From Alphaproteobacteria bacterium (GTDB lineage: Bacteria; Pseudomonadota; Alphaproteobacteria; DSM-16000; Inquilinaceae): a stretch of DNA of 64,000 nucleotides. A program made the position numbers and the translations under genes. The DNA lies in the NCBI GenBank assembly GCA_028284045.1, contig JANQSN010000059.1, forward strand, positions 57,057-121,056, in the 5' to 3' direction. The notes under the pieces are model-generated. The model saw nothing but the letters and a program-made list of their open reading frames with translations, did not search any database and was not told where the DNA came from. Of this stretch, positions 31,280 through 40,568 are shown piece by piece. The stretch's first letter is position 1. Every line of letters starts with the position of its first letter.

Positions 31280-31323
31280 GCACACCCTCCCGCGACCCAA
31301 GCCGGCGGCTGACAACCCCGCCC

Positions 31324-31770
31324 CTACCGGCGCCGCGCGTCCGCCGGCAGGCCTTGAGCCTCGACGAAGCGGCGCATGGCGTCCAGGGTCTCCGCGCTGA
31401 CGTGATGCTCGACCCCTTCGGCGTCGATCTCCGCGGTCTCCCGGCTGACGCCGATCGCCAACAGGAAGTCGCGCACCGTCCGGTGCCGGGCGCGCGACGC
31501 CTTGGCCATGGCCTCGCCTTCCGCGGTCAGGAAGATCGACCGGTAGGGCAGGCTCGCCACCAGCCCCTCCGCCGCCAGCCGCTTGATCGTCTTATTGACG
31601 GTCGCCTGGCTGACGCCGAGCCGCGCCGCCAGATCGACCGCGCGCGCCTCGCCGGTATTGGCGATCAGATCGTCGATCAGCTCGACATAGTCCTCGGCCA
31701 CCTCGATCTGGTGCGCCTCACGCACCGCCGAGAACCGGGCCGCCTGCCGATCGATGGTCGGCAATGCCAT
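31324..31770 (-). CDS. mntR: Manganese-responsive transcriptional regulator MntR (DtxR family)
   Basis: A 148-residue DtxR-family regulator. The N-terminal winged helix is ELIDDLIANTGEARAVDLA then ARLGVSQATVNKTIKRLAAE, and the metal-binding dimerisation domain includes HRTVRDFLLAIGVSRETAE and IDAEGVEHHVSAETLDAM, with the E-x-x-x-H-H metal ligands. There is no SH3-like third domain, so it is the short MntR type. It is divergent from the mntABCD importer with a palindrome over the importer promoter, so Mn-dependent repression is likely. REP copy C lies in its upstream region. Confidence 0.9.
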   Translation of the reverse strand: MALPTIDRQAARFSAVREAHQIEVAEDYVELIDDLIANTGEARAVDLAARLGVSQATVNKTIKRLAAEGLVASLPYRSIFLTAEGEAMAKASRARHRTVRDFLLAIGVSRETAEIDAEGVEHHVSAETLDAMRRFVEAQGLPADARRR

Positions 31771-31821
31771 CGCGTTTCCTCACTCGGTTCAATCGACATG
31801 TGCCGCCACAGCCGTTTGCAG

Positions 31822-31994
31822 CCCTCCCCCTCGATGGGGGAGGGTTGGGTGGGGGTGATCGTGTCAGTAGAAGAGATGACTGAGGGCGTGCCCTTTCGAT
31901 GGTGCCCTCGGACGGGCGCGGACGTGGCGGCGCGAGAGGGCAACCACGGCGGCATCACCCCCACCCGAACCCTCCCCCATCAAGGGGGGAGGGG
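31822..31994. repeat. Paired REP-type palindromic element, copy C
   Basis: Left arm 31822-31859 and right arm 31953-31994 match copy A almost base for base. The interior shares GCGCGAGA and CCTTTCGA motifs with copy A, so both descend from one element. It lies between mntR and mntA, 120 bases upstream of the mnt operator. Confidence 0.87.
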
Positions 31995-32114
31995 CTTTTG
32001 AAACGCCGTCCCTCTTCTCATCGACCATCAGAACCCGACCGTACTTCGGCGGCGACGCTGCCGCGGCTCTTGACTCGGCCTCTGCCTACCACGGTTTCAC
32101 GGGTCTGACCTAAT

Positions 32115-32130
32115 TTTAGCCTTGGCTAAA
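32115..32130. promoter_or_regulatory. Candidate MntR operator
   Basis: TTTAGCC (32115-32121) and GGCTAAA (32124-32130) form a perfect inverted repeat around TT. It covers the predicted -35 of the mnt operon and lies next to mntR. Palindrome and position are seen; MntR binding is inferred. Confidence 0.65.
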
Positions 32131-32150
32131 TTCTGCGGCTGGGGTATCAC
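32122..32150 (+). promoter_or_regulatory. Candidate promoter of mntABCD
   Basis: TTGGCT (32122-32127) and TATCAC (32145-32150) are 17 bases apart, with the -35 inside the palindrome. A leader of about 80 nt would precede mntA. A TTGACT at 32070-32075 is an alternative -35 but has no good -10. The rest of the 468-base mntR-mntA spacer is REP copy C and featureless sequence. Confidence 0.45.
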
Positions 32151-32238
32151 TATGCGGGCGATGGCACACTGTGCCGACGATGGCAAAGGTCGATGCCCAG
32201 GCGCAGCGGCTGATGACGACGCGAAGAGGACCGGGTTG

Positions 32239-33242
32239 ATGGGCGATCACGGGACAGCAGGCCGGCCGGCGCTCGGCCGCCGGGCGATGATGGCGCTGGC
32301 CGGCGCCGCGCTGGCGACCGCCGGTGCGCTTGCCACGCCGACGCCGGCCCAGGCTGAAGAGGCGCTCGCCGTCGTCGCCACGACCGGCATGATCGCCGAC
32401 GCCGCCCACCAGGTCGCCGGCGACCGCGCCGAGGTCACGGCGCTGATGGGCCCGGGCGTCGACCCGCATGCCTACCGCCAGACCCGCAGCGACATCGCCC
32501 GGATGCTCGACGCCGACCTGGTGCTGTGGCACGGCCTCTATCTCGAAGCGCAGATGGAGGCGTTCTTCCACGACCTGGAAGACAGCCAGACGGTGGTCGC
32601 CGTCGGCGAGGCGGTGTCGGAGAACCAGCGCCTCGGCCACGACGACTATGAGGGCCGCTACGACCCGCATGTCTGGATGAACCCCAATCTTTGGTCGACC
32701 GTGGTGGTCGCCGTGCGCGACGCGCTGATCGCCGTGGACCCGGCCGGAGAGGAGACCTATCGGTCCAACGCGGCCGACCATCTCGACGAGATCGCCGACC
32801 TCGCCGTCTATGCCCAGCAGGTCCTCGCCTCCGTCCCGGCGGAACAGCGCATGCTGGTGACGGCGCATGACGCCTTCAACTATTTCGGCGCGACCTACGG
32901 GTTCGAGGTGCTGGGCATCCAAGGCATCTCCACCGAATCGGAGGCCGGGTTGCGGCGCATCGAGGAGCTGGTCGACCTGCTGGTCGACCGCCAGGTGCAG
33001 GCCGTGTTCGTGGAGACCTCGGTGTCCGACCGCAACATCCGCGCCCTGATCGAAGGGGCGGCGGCGGCCGGGCACACGGTGACCATCGGCGGCGAGCTGT
33101 TCTCCGACGCCATGGGTCCCCCCGGCACCTACGAAGGCACCTATGTCGGCATGATCGACCACAACGCGACGGTGATCACCACCGCGCTGGGTGGCGAGGC
33201 ACCGGAACGCGGCATGCAGGACCTGCTGATGGAGTCCATGTG

Positions 33243-33243
<1 letters not shown>
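32239..33243 (+). CDS. mntA: Manganese/zinc ABC transporter substrate-binding protein
   Basis: Periplasmic cluster A-I binding protein of the ZnuA/TroA/SitA family, 334 residues. The signal peptide holds a twin arginine (GRRAMMALAGAALATAG) and ends near AQAEE. Metal ligands: His in GVDPHAYRQTRSD, His in RYDPHVWMN, the acidic residue in FVETSVSDRN, and Asp in GMIDHNATV, the Mn-type set (two His plus two acidic). No long His-rich loop is present, which is more typical of Mn than of Zn binders. ATG 32239 follows AGAGGA; the longer frame has no site. First of four overlapping genes. Confidence 0.9.
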
Positions 33244-34073
<830 letters not shown>

Positions 34074-34082
34074 GCCGGCCCC

Positions 34083-35360
34083 ATGCCCATCGGATCGGAC
34101 ACAGGTCTCATGGCGGCCGAGGTTGGCCTGTTCCTTGACGCGCTGGCGCTGCGGGCGGGCTACAATTCCGCCCTCGTCGCGGTCGGCGCGGCACTGTTGG
34201 GCATCGCCGCCGGCGGCTCCGGGGCCTTCATCTTCCTGCGCAAGCGCGCACTGGTCTCCGACGCGGTCAGCCACGCCACCCTGCCCGGCGTCGGCCTTGC
34301 CTTCATCGCCATGGTGGCGCTGGGCGGCGACGGGCGCTGGCTGCCCGGCCTGTTGATCGGCTCCGCCCTGTCGGCCGCCATCGGCCTGGTGATCGTGGAA
34401 TGGATGGCGCGCGCCACCCGGCTGTCGGAAGACGCGGCGATCGGCGCGGTCCTGTCGGTGTTCTTCGGCCTCGGCATCGTCCTCTTGACGATCATCCAGA
34501 CGCTGTCGTCCGGCCGACAGGCAGGGCTGGAGAGCTTCCTGCTCGGCGCCACGGCCGGCATGTTGCTGAGCGAGGCGTACACCATCGCCGCGGCCGGCCT
34601 GGTGGCCGCGCTGATCGTGCTGGCGATGCGCCGGCAGATGACCCTGGTCGCCTTCGATCCCGACTATGCGGCGACGCAGGGCGTCGATATCCGCCGGACC
34701 GACCTGACGATGATGGCGCTGGCGCTGATCGTCACCGTCATCGGCCTCAAGGTGGTCGGGCTGATCCTGATCGTCGCGCTGTTGATCATTCCGCCGGCGG
34801 CGGCGCGCTTCTGGACCGATCGGGTCGATCGGCTGATCGCGCTGGCGGCGCTGTTCGGTGGGCTCGCCGGCTATATCGGGGCGGCACTGTCGTCGGCCTT
34901 CGCCGCCTTGCCGACCGGGCCGATCATCGTGCTGGTCGCGTTTGCGCTGTTCCTGGCATCGCTGTTGGGCTCGCCGTTGCGCGGGGTGCTGGCGGCGGCG
35001 CTGAACGGCCTCAGCTTCCGCCGCCGCGTGCATCGCCGCCAGGGACTGCTGGCGCTAGCGCGGGGCGAGGCGATCTATGACGGGTTCACGCTCGCGGTGC
35101 TGCGCCAGGCCGGCCTGATCCGCCGCGACGGGGTGGCGACGCTGGCCGGCCGCGCCGCCGCCGCCGCCGCGGTGCGCGACGAGGCGCGCTGGGATGCCGC
35201 CCACGACCTCGCCGCCCACAACCTCGCCGAGGACGAGCGCGTCCTGGAACGCTATGACGGCCTGACGCCGATCGAGGAGGTCATGACGGCCGACCAGATC
35301 GCCGAACTCGACCGCCGGCTGGCGCGGCTGGAGGCCGCCCGGCCGGAGGTGTCCGGCTGA
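34083..35360 (+). CDS. mntC: Manganese/zinc ABC transporter permease with C-terminal winged-helix extension
   Basis: A 425-residue permease. The first 320 residues hold about nine helices with the ABC-3 family motifs RKRALVSDAVSHATLPGVG and ARFWTDRVDRLIALAALFG. The last 100 residues are soluble and charged: RRVHRRQGLLALARGEAI, then FTLAVLRQAGLIRRDGVA and AAVRDEARWDAAHDLAAH, reminiscent of the DtxR/TroR-like winged domain fused to TroC-type permeases. The domain identity is an inference from pattern. The ATG at 34083 is 9 bases after mntB; a later ATG at 34110 is possible. Confidence 0.88.
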   Translation: MPIGSDTGLMAAEVGLFLDALALRAGYNSALVAVGAALLGIAAGGSGAFIFLRKRALVSDAVSHATLPGVGLAFIAMVALGGDGRWLPGLLIGSALSAAIGLVIVEWMARATRLSEDAAIGAVLSVFFGLGIVLLTIIQTLSSGRQAGLESFLLGATAGMLLSEAYTIAAAGLVAALIVLAMRRQMTLVAFDPDYAATQGVDIRRTDLTMMALALIVTVIGLKVVGLILIVALLIIPPAAARFWTDRVDRLIALAALFGGLAGYIGAALSSAFAALPTGPIIVLVAFALFLASLLGSPLRGVLAAALNGLSFRRRVHRRQGLLALARGEAIYDGFTLAVLRQAGLIRRDGVATLAGRAAAAAAVRDEARWDAAHDLAAHNLAEDERVLERYDGLTPIEEVMTADQIAELDRRLARLEAARPEVSG

Positions 35361-36289
35361 TGGGTGCCGACTTCGTCCAGCTCAGCCTGACGCCGATCGT
35401 CATCGGCACGCTGGCCTGCATCGCCTGCGCGCTGCCGGGCAACTTCCTGCTGCTGCGCCGCCAGGCGCTGATCGGCGATGCGATCAGCCATGTCGTGCTG
35501 CCCGGCATCGTCGTCGCCTTCCTGATCACCGGCACCATCACCGCCTGGCCGATGATGCTGGGCGCGGCCGGCGCGGCGATCATTGCGGTCGGCCTGATCG
35601 AATTGATCCGCCGGCTCGGCCGGATCGAGCCCGGGGCGGCCATGGGCGTCGTCTTCACCACGCTGTTCGCCGCGGGCGTGCTGATCCTGGAGATGACCGA
35701 CACGTCGGGCGTGCATCTGGATGTCGAGCACGCCTTGCACGGCAATCTGGAAAGCCTGGTGTGGTTCGATGCGACGGGCTGGGGCTCGCTGCTCGATGGC
35801 CAGGCGCTGGCCGGCCTGCCGCCCCAGGTGTTGCGCCTGGCCGTCGTCACCGCGGCCATGGCGCTGTTCATCGTCCTGCTCTGGAGGGAGCTGACGATCG
35901 CCACCTTCGATACCGTGTTCGCCCGGTCGATGGGCATTGCGACGCGGGCCGTCGGCTTCGCCCTGGTGGTGGCCACGGCGGTTGCCGCCGTCGCCGCCTT
36001 CGACGCCGTCGGGTCGATCATCGTCATTGCGATGTTCATCTGCCCGCCGGCGGCGGCCCGGCTGATGACCAACCACCTGCCCCACCAAGTCTTGTGGAGC
36101 GTCGTCTTCGCCGTGCTCTCCGCCGTCCTGGGCTATGTGCTGGCGGGCTACGGCCCCGGCTGGATCGGGCATTCGCACGCCGTCAGCGCGGCGGGCATGA
36201 TCGCCACGGTGTCCGGGGCCATCCTGGCGCTCGCCTGCCTGTTCGGGCCTGAGCGCCGGCGCACCGGTCAGGCGGCCGAGGGCGCCTGA
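35360..36289 (+). CDS. mntD: Manganese/zinc ABC transporter permease (second subunit)
   Basis: A 309-residue ABC-3 permease, heterodimer partner of MntC. It has about nine helices and the family segment LLRRQALIGDAISHVVLPGI, then DAVGSIIVIAMFICPPAAAR. The start overlaps the mntC stop by one base (TGATG). It lacks the soluble C-terminal extension of its partner. The last gene of the importer; 20 bases further is the convergent YHS gene. Confidence 0.92.
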   Translation: MGADFVQLSLTPIVIGTLACIACALPGNFLLLRRQALIGDAISHVVLPGIVVAFLITGTITAWPMMLGAAGAAIIAVGLIELIRRLGRIEPGAAMGVVFTTLFAAGVLILEMTDTSGVHLDVEHALHGNLESLVWFDATGWGSLLDGQALAGLPPQVLRLAVVTAAMALFIVLLWRELTIATFDTVFARSMGIATRAVGFALVVATAVAAVAAFDAVGSIIVIAMFICPPAAARLMTNHLPHQVLWSVVFAVLSAVLGYVLAGYGPGWIGHSHAVSAAGMIATVSGAILALACLFGPERRRTGQAAEGA

Positions 36290-36309
36290 CCGGTGGCGAT
36301 CGGCGCGCC

Positions 36310-36780
36310 CTACGGCTCGGCGCGGGGCAGCGGCTCCAGCGCCGGCCAGTTCGCCTCGGCCATCTCGATCTGCCCCGGCCGGTCGCGATCGAACAGGTTC
36401 TGCGCCCGGCCCGAGACGTTCAGGTAGAGCCGGCCGTCGACGATCGCCCAGTGTTCCGGCAGGCCCGGCACCTTGTAGTTCTGCGCCGCGCCATAGGCGC
36501 AATGCCCGTCATAGGCCGGCGCATAGCTCTCAGGATCGGCGGCGAAGCGGTCCCGGTTCTCCGAGCTGGAGAACAGGAAGGTGGCACCGTTGTGCTCGTA
36601 GCTGATCGCCGGGTCGCCTGCCACCGGGCGGCTCTCGGTGAAGTAGGCGACCGGGTCGTAGCCCGAGACGGCGTAGCCGTTGTCGCCCAGGAACTGCTCG
36701 CCGGCCACCGCGGCGGCCGACATCCCCGCCCAAATCGCCGTGGCGGCGACACCGGACAGAACAAGGTTTCGGATCGACAT
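36310..36780 (-). CDS. Exported YHS domain-containing protein
   Basis: A 156-residue predicted periplasmic protein. Signal peptide about 1-26 (ATAIWAGMSAAAVAGE), then NGYAVSGYDPVAYFTESRP, EHNGATFLFSSSENRDRFAA and YDGHCAYGAAQNYKVPGLP. This is the YHS family that binds a metal or heme-like ligand in other contexts; the Cys in HCAYG is the candidate ligand. Function unknown. The start at 36780 follows GAAGGAAG. Convergent with mntD and divergent from the DMT gene, so its location beside the Mn importer may be chance. Confidence 0.85.
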   Translation of the reverse strand: MSIRNLVLSGVAATAIWAGMSAAAVAGEQFLGDNGYAVSGYDPVAYFTESRPVAGDPAISYEHNGATFLFSSSENRDRFAADPESYAPAYDGHCAYGAAQNYKVPGLPEHWAIVDGRLYLNVSGRAQNLFDRDRPGQIEMAEANWPALEPLPRAEP

Positions 36781-36968
36781 CGCGTCAGGCTTCCTTCTCG
36801 AAGCGGATCGGGATGGGGCGCGCCGTCCGGCGGACGACGGCACCCTCACACGCCCTGCAAGATGGGGAAGCCCCGGCACACGGGCCAATCAGGCTTGCGT
36901 GAGCGGTCCGTTGGCCCGATTGAGGGGCCGCGCGCCACCGGGCCCCGGGCGGCCAGAGGGTAACGGCC

Positions 36969-37000
36969 ATGACACAACAACCATGACACAGCGACCATGA
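36969..37000 (+). promoter_or_regulatory. Two nested five-codon mini-ORFs ahead of the DMT gene
   Basis: A 14-base unit CCATGACACnnnnn is repeated three times. The first two copies encode MTQQP-stop (36969-36986) and MTQRP-stop (36983-37000). Each stop overlaps the next ATG as ATGA, and the third ATG (36997) starts the transporter. A ribosome ending one mini-ORF can restart at the next. Codons and stops are seen directly; translation and control are inferred. Confidence 0.6.
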
Positions 37001-37908
37001 CACGGGCGGCGGCACCGGCCGGGGACAATCTGCGCCTCGCCGTGATCGTCATCGTCGCCACGGTGCTGGGCCTGTCGCTCGGCGACGCGTTGATCAAGCA
37101 GACCAGCGCGTCGCTGGTGCTGTGGCAGATCTTCGTGCTGCGCTCGCTGCTGGCGATCCCGGTCCTGTGGGTCGTCCTGGTGCTCCGCTACCCGACAGTC
37201 TCGATCCGCCCCCGGGTTCCGGTTTGGACGGCACTGCGCAGCGCGATGCTGACGACCATGTGGATCGCCTATTACGCGGCGCTACCGCATGTCGACCTGT
37301 CGCTGGCCGCCGCCGTCTACTACACCGCGCCCATCTTCATCACGCTGTTCGCAGCACCACTGCTCGGCGAGGCGGTGGGCCGAGCCGGGTGGCTGGCCAT
37401 CGCGCTGGGGTTCGCCGGCGTCGCGCTGATCCTCAAGCCGTGGGACGGCACCTTCAACCTCTACGCCCTGTTGCCGCTGGCGGCGGCGGTCCTCTACGCG
37501 CTGTCGATGATCCTGACGCGCAGCAAGTGCCGGGACGAGCATCCGCTGGTGCTGTCCGCCATCCTCAACCTGACGTTCATCCTGGCGGGGCTGCTGGCGA
37601 CGGGTCTGTGGGCCGTGACCGGCGACCCGGCGGGTGCGGGATCGTTCCTGTCGGGATCCTGGGGGCCGCTGGGCACGGCGGAGATGGCGGCGCTGGTGGT
37701 CCTGACGCTGTCCATCCTGATCGGCAGCGTCGGGGCGGCGATCGCCTATCAGCTCGGCCCCCCCTCGGTCGTCGCGACCTTCGACTTCGCCTATGTCGGG
37801 TTCGCGGCGATGTGGGGGTTCCTCTTCTTCGCCGAGGCGCCGGACCGGACCGCCATCGCCGGCATGGCGCTGATCGTCGCCGCCGGCATCATCGCGGTCC
37901 GGCGGTAG
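36997..37908 (+). CDS. EamA/DMT-superfamily transporter
   Basis: A 303-residue ten-helix transporter of the drug/metabolite superfamily. First EamA repeat around VIVIVATVLGLSLGDALIKQ and WIAYYAALPHVDLSLAAAVY, second around LLPLAAAVLYALSMILTRSK; VVATFDFAYVGFAAMWGFLF is typical of the last repeat. It is not close to the DMT protein at 6405 in sequence. Substrate unknown. The reading frame begins with a cluster of repeated ATGs (see mini-ORFs). Downstream is a convergent chemoreceptor. Confidence 0.85.
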   Translation: MTRAAAPAGDNLRLAVIVIVATVLGLSLGDALIKQTSASLVLWQIFVLRSLLAIPVLWVVLVLRYPTVSIRPRVPVWTALRSAMLTTMWIAYYAALPHVDLSLAAAVYYTAPIFITLFAAPLLGEAVGRAGWLAIALGFAGVALILKPWDGTFNLYALLPLAAAVLYALSMILTRSKCRDEHPLVLSAILNLTFILAGLLATGLWAVTGDPAGAGSFLSGSWGPLGTAEMAALVVLTLSILIGSVGAAIAYQLGPPSVVATFDFAYVGFAAMWGFLFFAEAPDRTAIAGMALIVAAGIIAVRR

Positions 37909-37961
37909 GACGGCTCGCGGCCCGCAAGCCGCCCCTGCTTGGCCGACCGCGGCTTTGCGCC

Positions 37962-39659
37962 TTACCCCGTCGTGCCGGTGGCGCGCATATCGCCGAGGAA
38001 GCGGTCGACGGAGTTGCGCAGGCGCTCGGCCGTCTGCGAGACCTCGGCGCTGGCGTGGCGGACGCCCGTGGCCGCTTCCGTCGCCCGGCCGGCCCCGTCG
38101 CGCACCGTCTCGGTGCGGGCCTGCACGCCGTCCGATCCGCCGGCCGCCGACTGCACGGCCTGCGTGATCTCCTGCGTCGCCTGGTCCTGCACGACGACCG
38201 ACTGTGCGATGGCCGACGCCGCCGCCCGCAGGTCGCCGATCGTCTCCACGACGTCGGACATGGCGGCGACCGCGCCCTCGGTGGAGCCCTGGATGCTGCG
38301 CACGCCCTCGGCGATCTGCTCGCTCGCGGCGGCGGCCTGTCCGGCCAGGGTCTTCACTTCGTTCGCGACAACCGCGAAACCGCGACCGGCCTCACCCGCC
38401 CGCGCCGCTTCGATAGTCGCATTCAGCGCCAGCAGATTGGTCTGCGCCGCGATCGTCGCGATCATCTCCACCACCTGCCCGATATGGGAGGCCGCCGCGT
38501 GCAGCTCGCGCACCGTGGCCACCGCCGACTGCGCCTTGCTCTCCGCCGTCTCGGTGGTCGCGTTGGACTCGCCGATGCGGGCGTTGATCTCGTGGACGGA
38601 GCCCGACAGATCGCTTGCCACCGACGCCGCGTTGCGCACATTGACGCCGGCATCGGCGGCCGCCTCGCTCATCTCCGCGCAGCGCTCGGCGGTATCCTCG
38701 GCGGTGGCGAGCATCGCCTCCGACGCGCTCAGCAGTTCCGTGGCGGCGCCGGCCAGGCCCTGGACCATCTCCGAGGTCTGGGTCTCGAAGGCCCGGGTCA
38801 GCCGGTCGATCTCCTCGACCCGCCGGGACTGCGCGGCATGCGCCGTCTCCTGCTCCGCCGCCAGCCGATCGGCGTCTTGGCCTGCGCTCCGGAACTGCTG
38901 AAGCGCACGCGCCAGGCGGCCGATCTCGTCGCCGCGCTCGGCGCCGACGACGTCCGCCGCCCAGTCCTTGCGGGCCAGCCGGTCGACCGTCTCGCACAGC
39001 GCCGCCAGCGGGCGTACGACGCCGCTTCGCAACAGCAATCCCGTCAGGAGGCCACCGACAATCGCTAGCACCACCATCGCGATCACGGCGGCGCCCGCCC
39101 AGGCCAGCGCGCCTTCGCGGTCCGCCCGCGCGACGTCGAACTGCCCCTCGATCGTCTGGGCCAGTGCCGTCGCCTGCTGATCAAGCGCCTCGGTTATCGC
39201 CAGATTCTCGGAGGAGGTCCCGAGCGCACGGGCGAGATCGATGGTCAGGGGGTCCAGCATGGCGGCGATCTGCCGCTCGGCATGGTCGCGCCGCCAAGCG
39301 ACGAAGCCCTCTTCCAACACATCCAGCGACGCGGTCAGGCCGGCATCGTTCCCGTCGACCATGCCGCGCAGATCGGTGAAGCGCTGTTCGACGATCGGAA
39401 GCTCCGCGCGGTAGGCGTCCACGAAGCCTGAATCGCCGGACAACATGAAGCTCAAGACGTTGCGCTCGGCCCGATCGATCCCGAGAAGAAGCTCCCCGAC
39501 GATCTGCTCCGCGGCGACGAGTTCATCGGCGCGCTGCTCGGTGGCGTGGAGACGTTGGGCCTGCAACAGGCCGAAACCGCCGGCAACCGCATTCGCGAAG
39601 ACGACACCAGCGACCAGGACGCCGATCTTGCGGCCGATGGACCAGGTGGCGAAGGACAT
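37962..39659 (-). CDS. Methyl-accepting chemotaxis protein (four-helix-bundle type sensor)
   Basis: A 565-residue chemoreceptor. TM1 about 10-30, a periplasmic region of about 150 residues with helical heptads ([20 protein letters not shown]), TM2 at about 185-208 ([20 protein letters not shown]), HAMP ([18 protein letters not shown]), and a signalling domain with the conserved tip [20 protein letters not shown]. No PilZ or terminal pentapeptide was seen. The start at 39659 follows GAGAGGAGAGGG. The PDC-type exported protein 14 bases upstream forms an operon with it and may supply ligand recognition, since this receptor's own sensor is small. Confidence 0.92.
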   Translation of the reverse strand: MSFATWSIGRKIGVLVAGVVFANAVAGGFGLLQAQRLHATEQRADELVAAEQIVGELLLGIDRAERNVLSFMLSGDSGFVDAYRAELPIVEQRFTDLRGMVDGNDAGLTASLDVLEEGFVAWRRDHAERQIAAMLDPLTIDLARALGTSSENLAITEALDQQATALAQTIEGQFDVARADREGALAWAGAAVIAMVVLAIVGGLLTGLLLRSGVVRPLAALCETVDRLARKDWAADVVGAERGDEIGRLARALQQFRSAGQDADRLAAEQETAHAAQSRRVEEIDRLTRAFETQTSEMVQGLAGAATELLSASEAMLATAEDTAERCAEMSEAAADAGVNVRNAASVASDLSGSVHEINARIGESNATTETAESKAQSAVATVRELHAAASHIGQVVEMIATIAAQTNLLALNATIEAARAGEAGRGFAVVANEVKTLAGQAAAASEQIAEGVRSIQGSTEGAVAAMSDVVETIGDLRAAASAIAQSVVVQDQATQEITQAVQSAAGGSDGVQARTETVRDGAGRATEAATGVRHASAEVSQTAERLRNSVDRFLGDMRATGTTG

Positions 39660-39673
39660 CTCGCCCTCTCCTC

Positions 39674-40303
39674 TCACAGGCCGGCCGCTTCGCGGCGGGC
39701 CAACTCCGTCAGGTTGTATTCGACCGTCACGCCGCCGAGGGGCTGCCCCCGTCCATCGGCGATCGTGAAGTTGAGCTGGGCACGCCAGGTTCCGCTGTCT
39801 TCGTGGAACTCGGCCTCGTCGATGAACACGGCGTCCGCGCCGACCGGCACCGTGTTCTGGTACTTGGCCTCGTCGCCCTGCCAGAAATCGCCGGTGACCG
39901 AGCTCATGCCGACATTGAGACCGGCGAGGTCGAAGACGAAGATCTCCGGGTAGAGCCCCAGGGAGCCGGCCTGAACGCGCAGCAGGTAACCCGACAGGGG
40001 TGCGGCGAAGATCCCGCTGATCAGCGGCTGTTCGGCCTGCTCGTGCTCTTGGCGCCATTGCTGGTCGAGGGCATCGACCTCGTCCGCGCTCAACCCCTCC
40101 GTCAGTGCGTTGCGTTGGGCGAGCGCGAGATAGGTAACGTCGGTTTCGATCCGATCACGGATCTCGCCGATCACGGTATCGTTAATGAGCCGGCTGGGAT
40201 CCGGCGGCGTTGATTGTGCCTGAGCGTCATTTTGGAAATATGCCAAAATACAAATTGTCAAAACCCCCATCAAGATCTGCGATCTGCGCTTGCGTGCCAC
40301 CAC
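39674..40303 (-). CDS. Exported PDC-type sensor domain protein
   Basis: A 209-residue predicted periplasmic protein with a signal peptide ([19 protein letters not shown]). The core [20 protein letters not shown] then [20 protein letters not shown] is the PDC/Cache-like fold seen in the sensor domain of membrane receptors, here without membrane helix or output domain. [20 protein letters not shown] and [11 protein letters not shown] end the domain. GTG 40303 follows GGAGG at 8 bases; GTG 40300 is possible. Probably a soluble ligand-binding partner of the downstream chemoreceptor; I have not seen this split arrangement described for a named system. Confidence 0.8.
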   Translation of the reverse strand: MVARKRRSQILMGVLTICILAYFQNDAQAQSTPPDPSRLINDTVIGEIRDRIETDVTYLALAQRNALTEGLSADEVDALDQQWRQEHEQAEQPLISGIFAAPLSGYLLRVQAGSLGLYPEIFVFDLAGLNVGMSSVTGDFWQGDEAKYQNTVPVGADAVFIDEAEFHEDSGTWRAQLNFTIADGRGQPLGGVTVEYNLTELARREAAGL

Positions 40304-40568
40304 CCCAAGAACCTCCGGTATCTATAGGCGATCTTGATCGATCAACCTGCGACCAGGCCGAATACAGCGTTCGGTCTGCAAAGACGCCCAAAACGTAAGG
40401 GATACTAATTAATGAAACATGAAGCGGATCGGCGCTGACCGGCTCGCCCGCGCGCCGTGAGGCCGCAGTGCCGATGGCATCGGCACGCCCGCCCCCTTGC
40501 GCCGCCGGCGCGCGCGGCGCTATGTCCTGGCGGCCTCGCCCCCGCCCCTTTTCGAGAGCGCCTGACGC
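40304..40568. other. Divergent spacer between PDC gene and CoA-transferase gene
   Basis: The 265 bases contain a perfect 12-base palindrome TTGATCGATCAA (40334-40345) and an AT-rich tract near 40395-40430. It must hold both divergent promoters, but no convincing -35/-10 pair was found. No gene is supportable. Confidence 0.35.
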
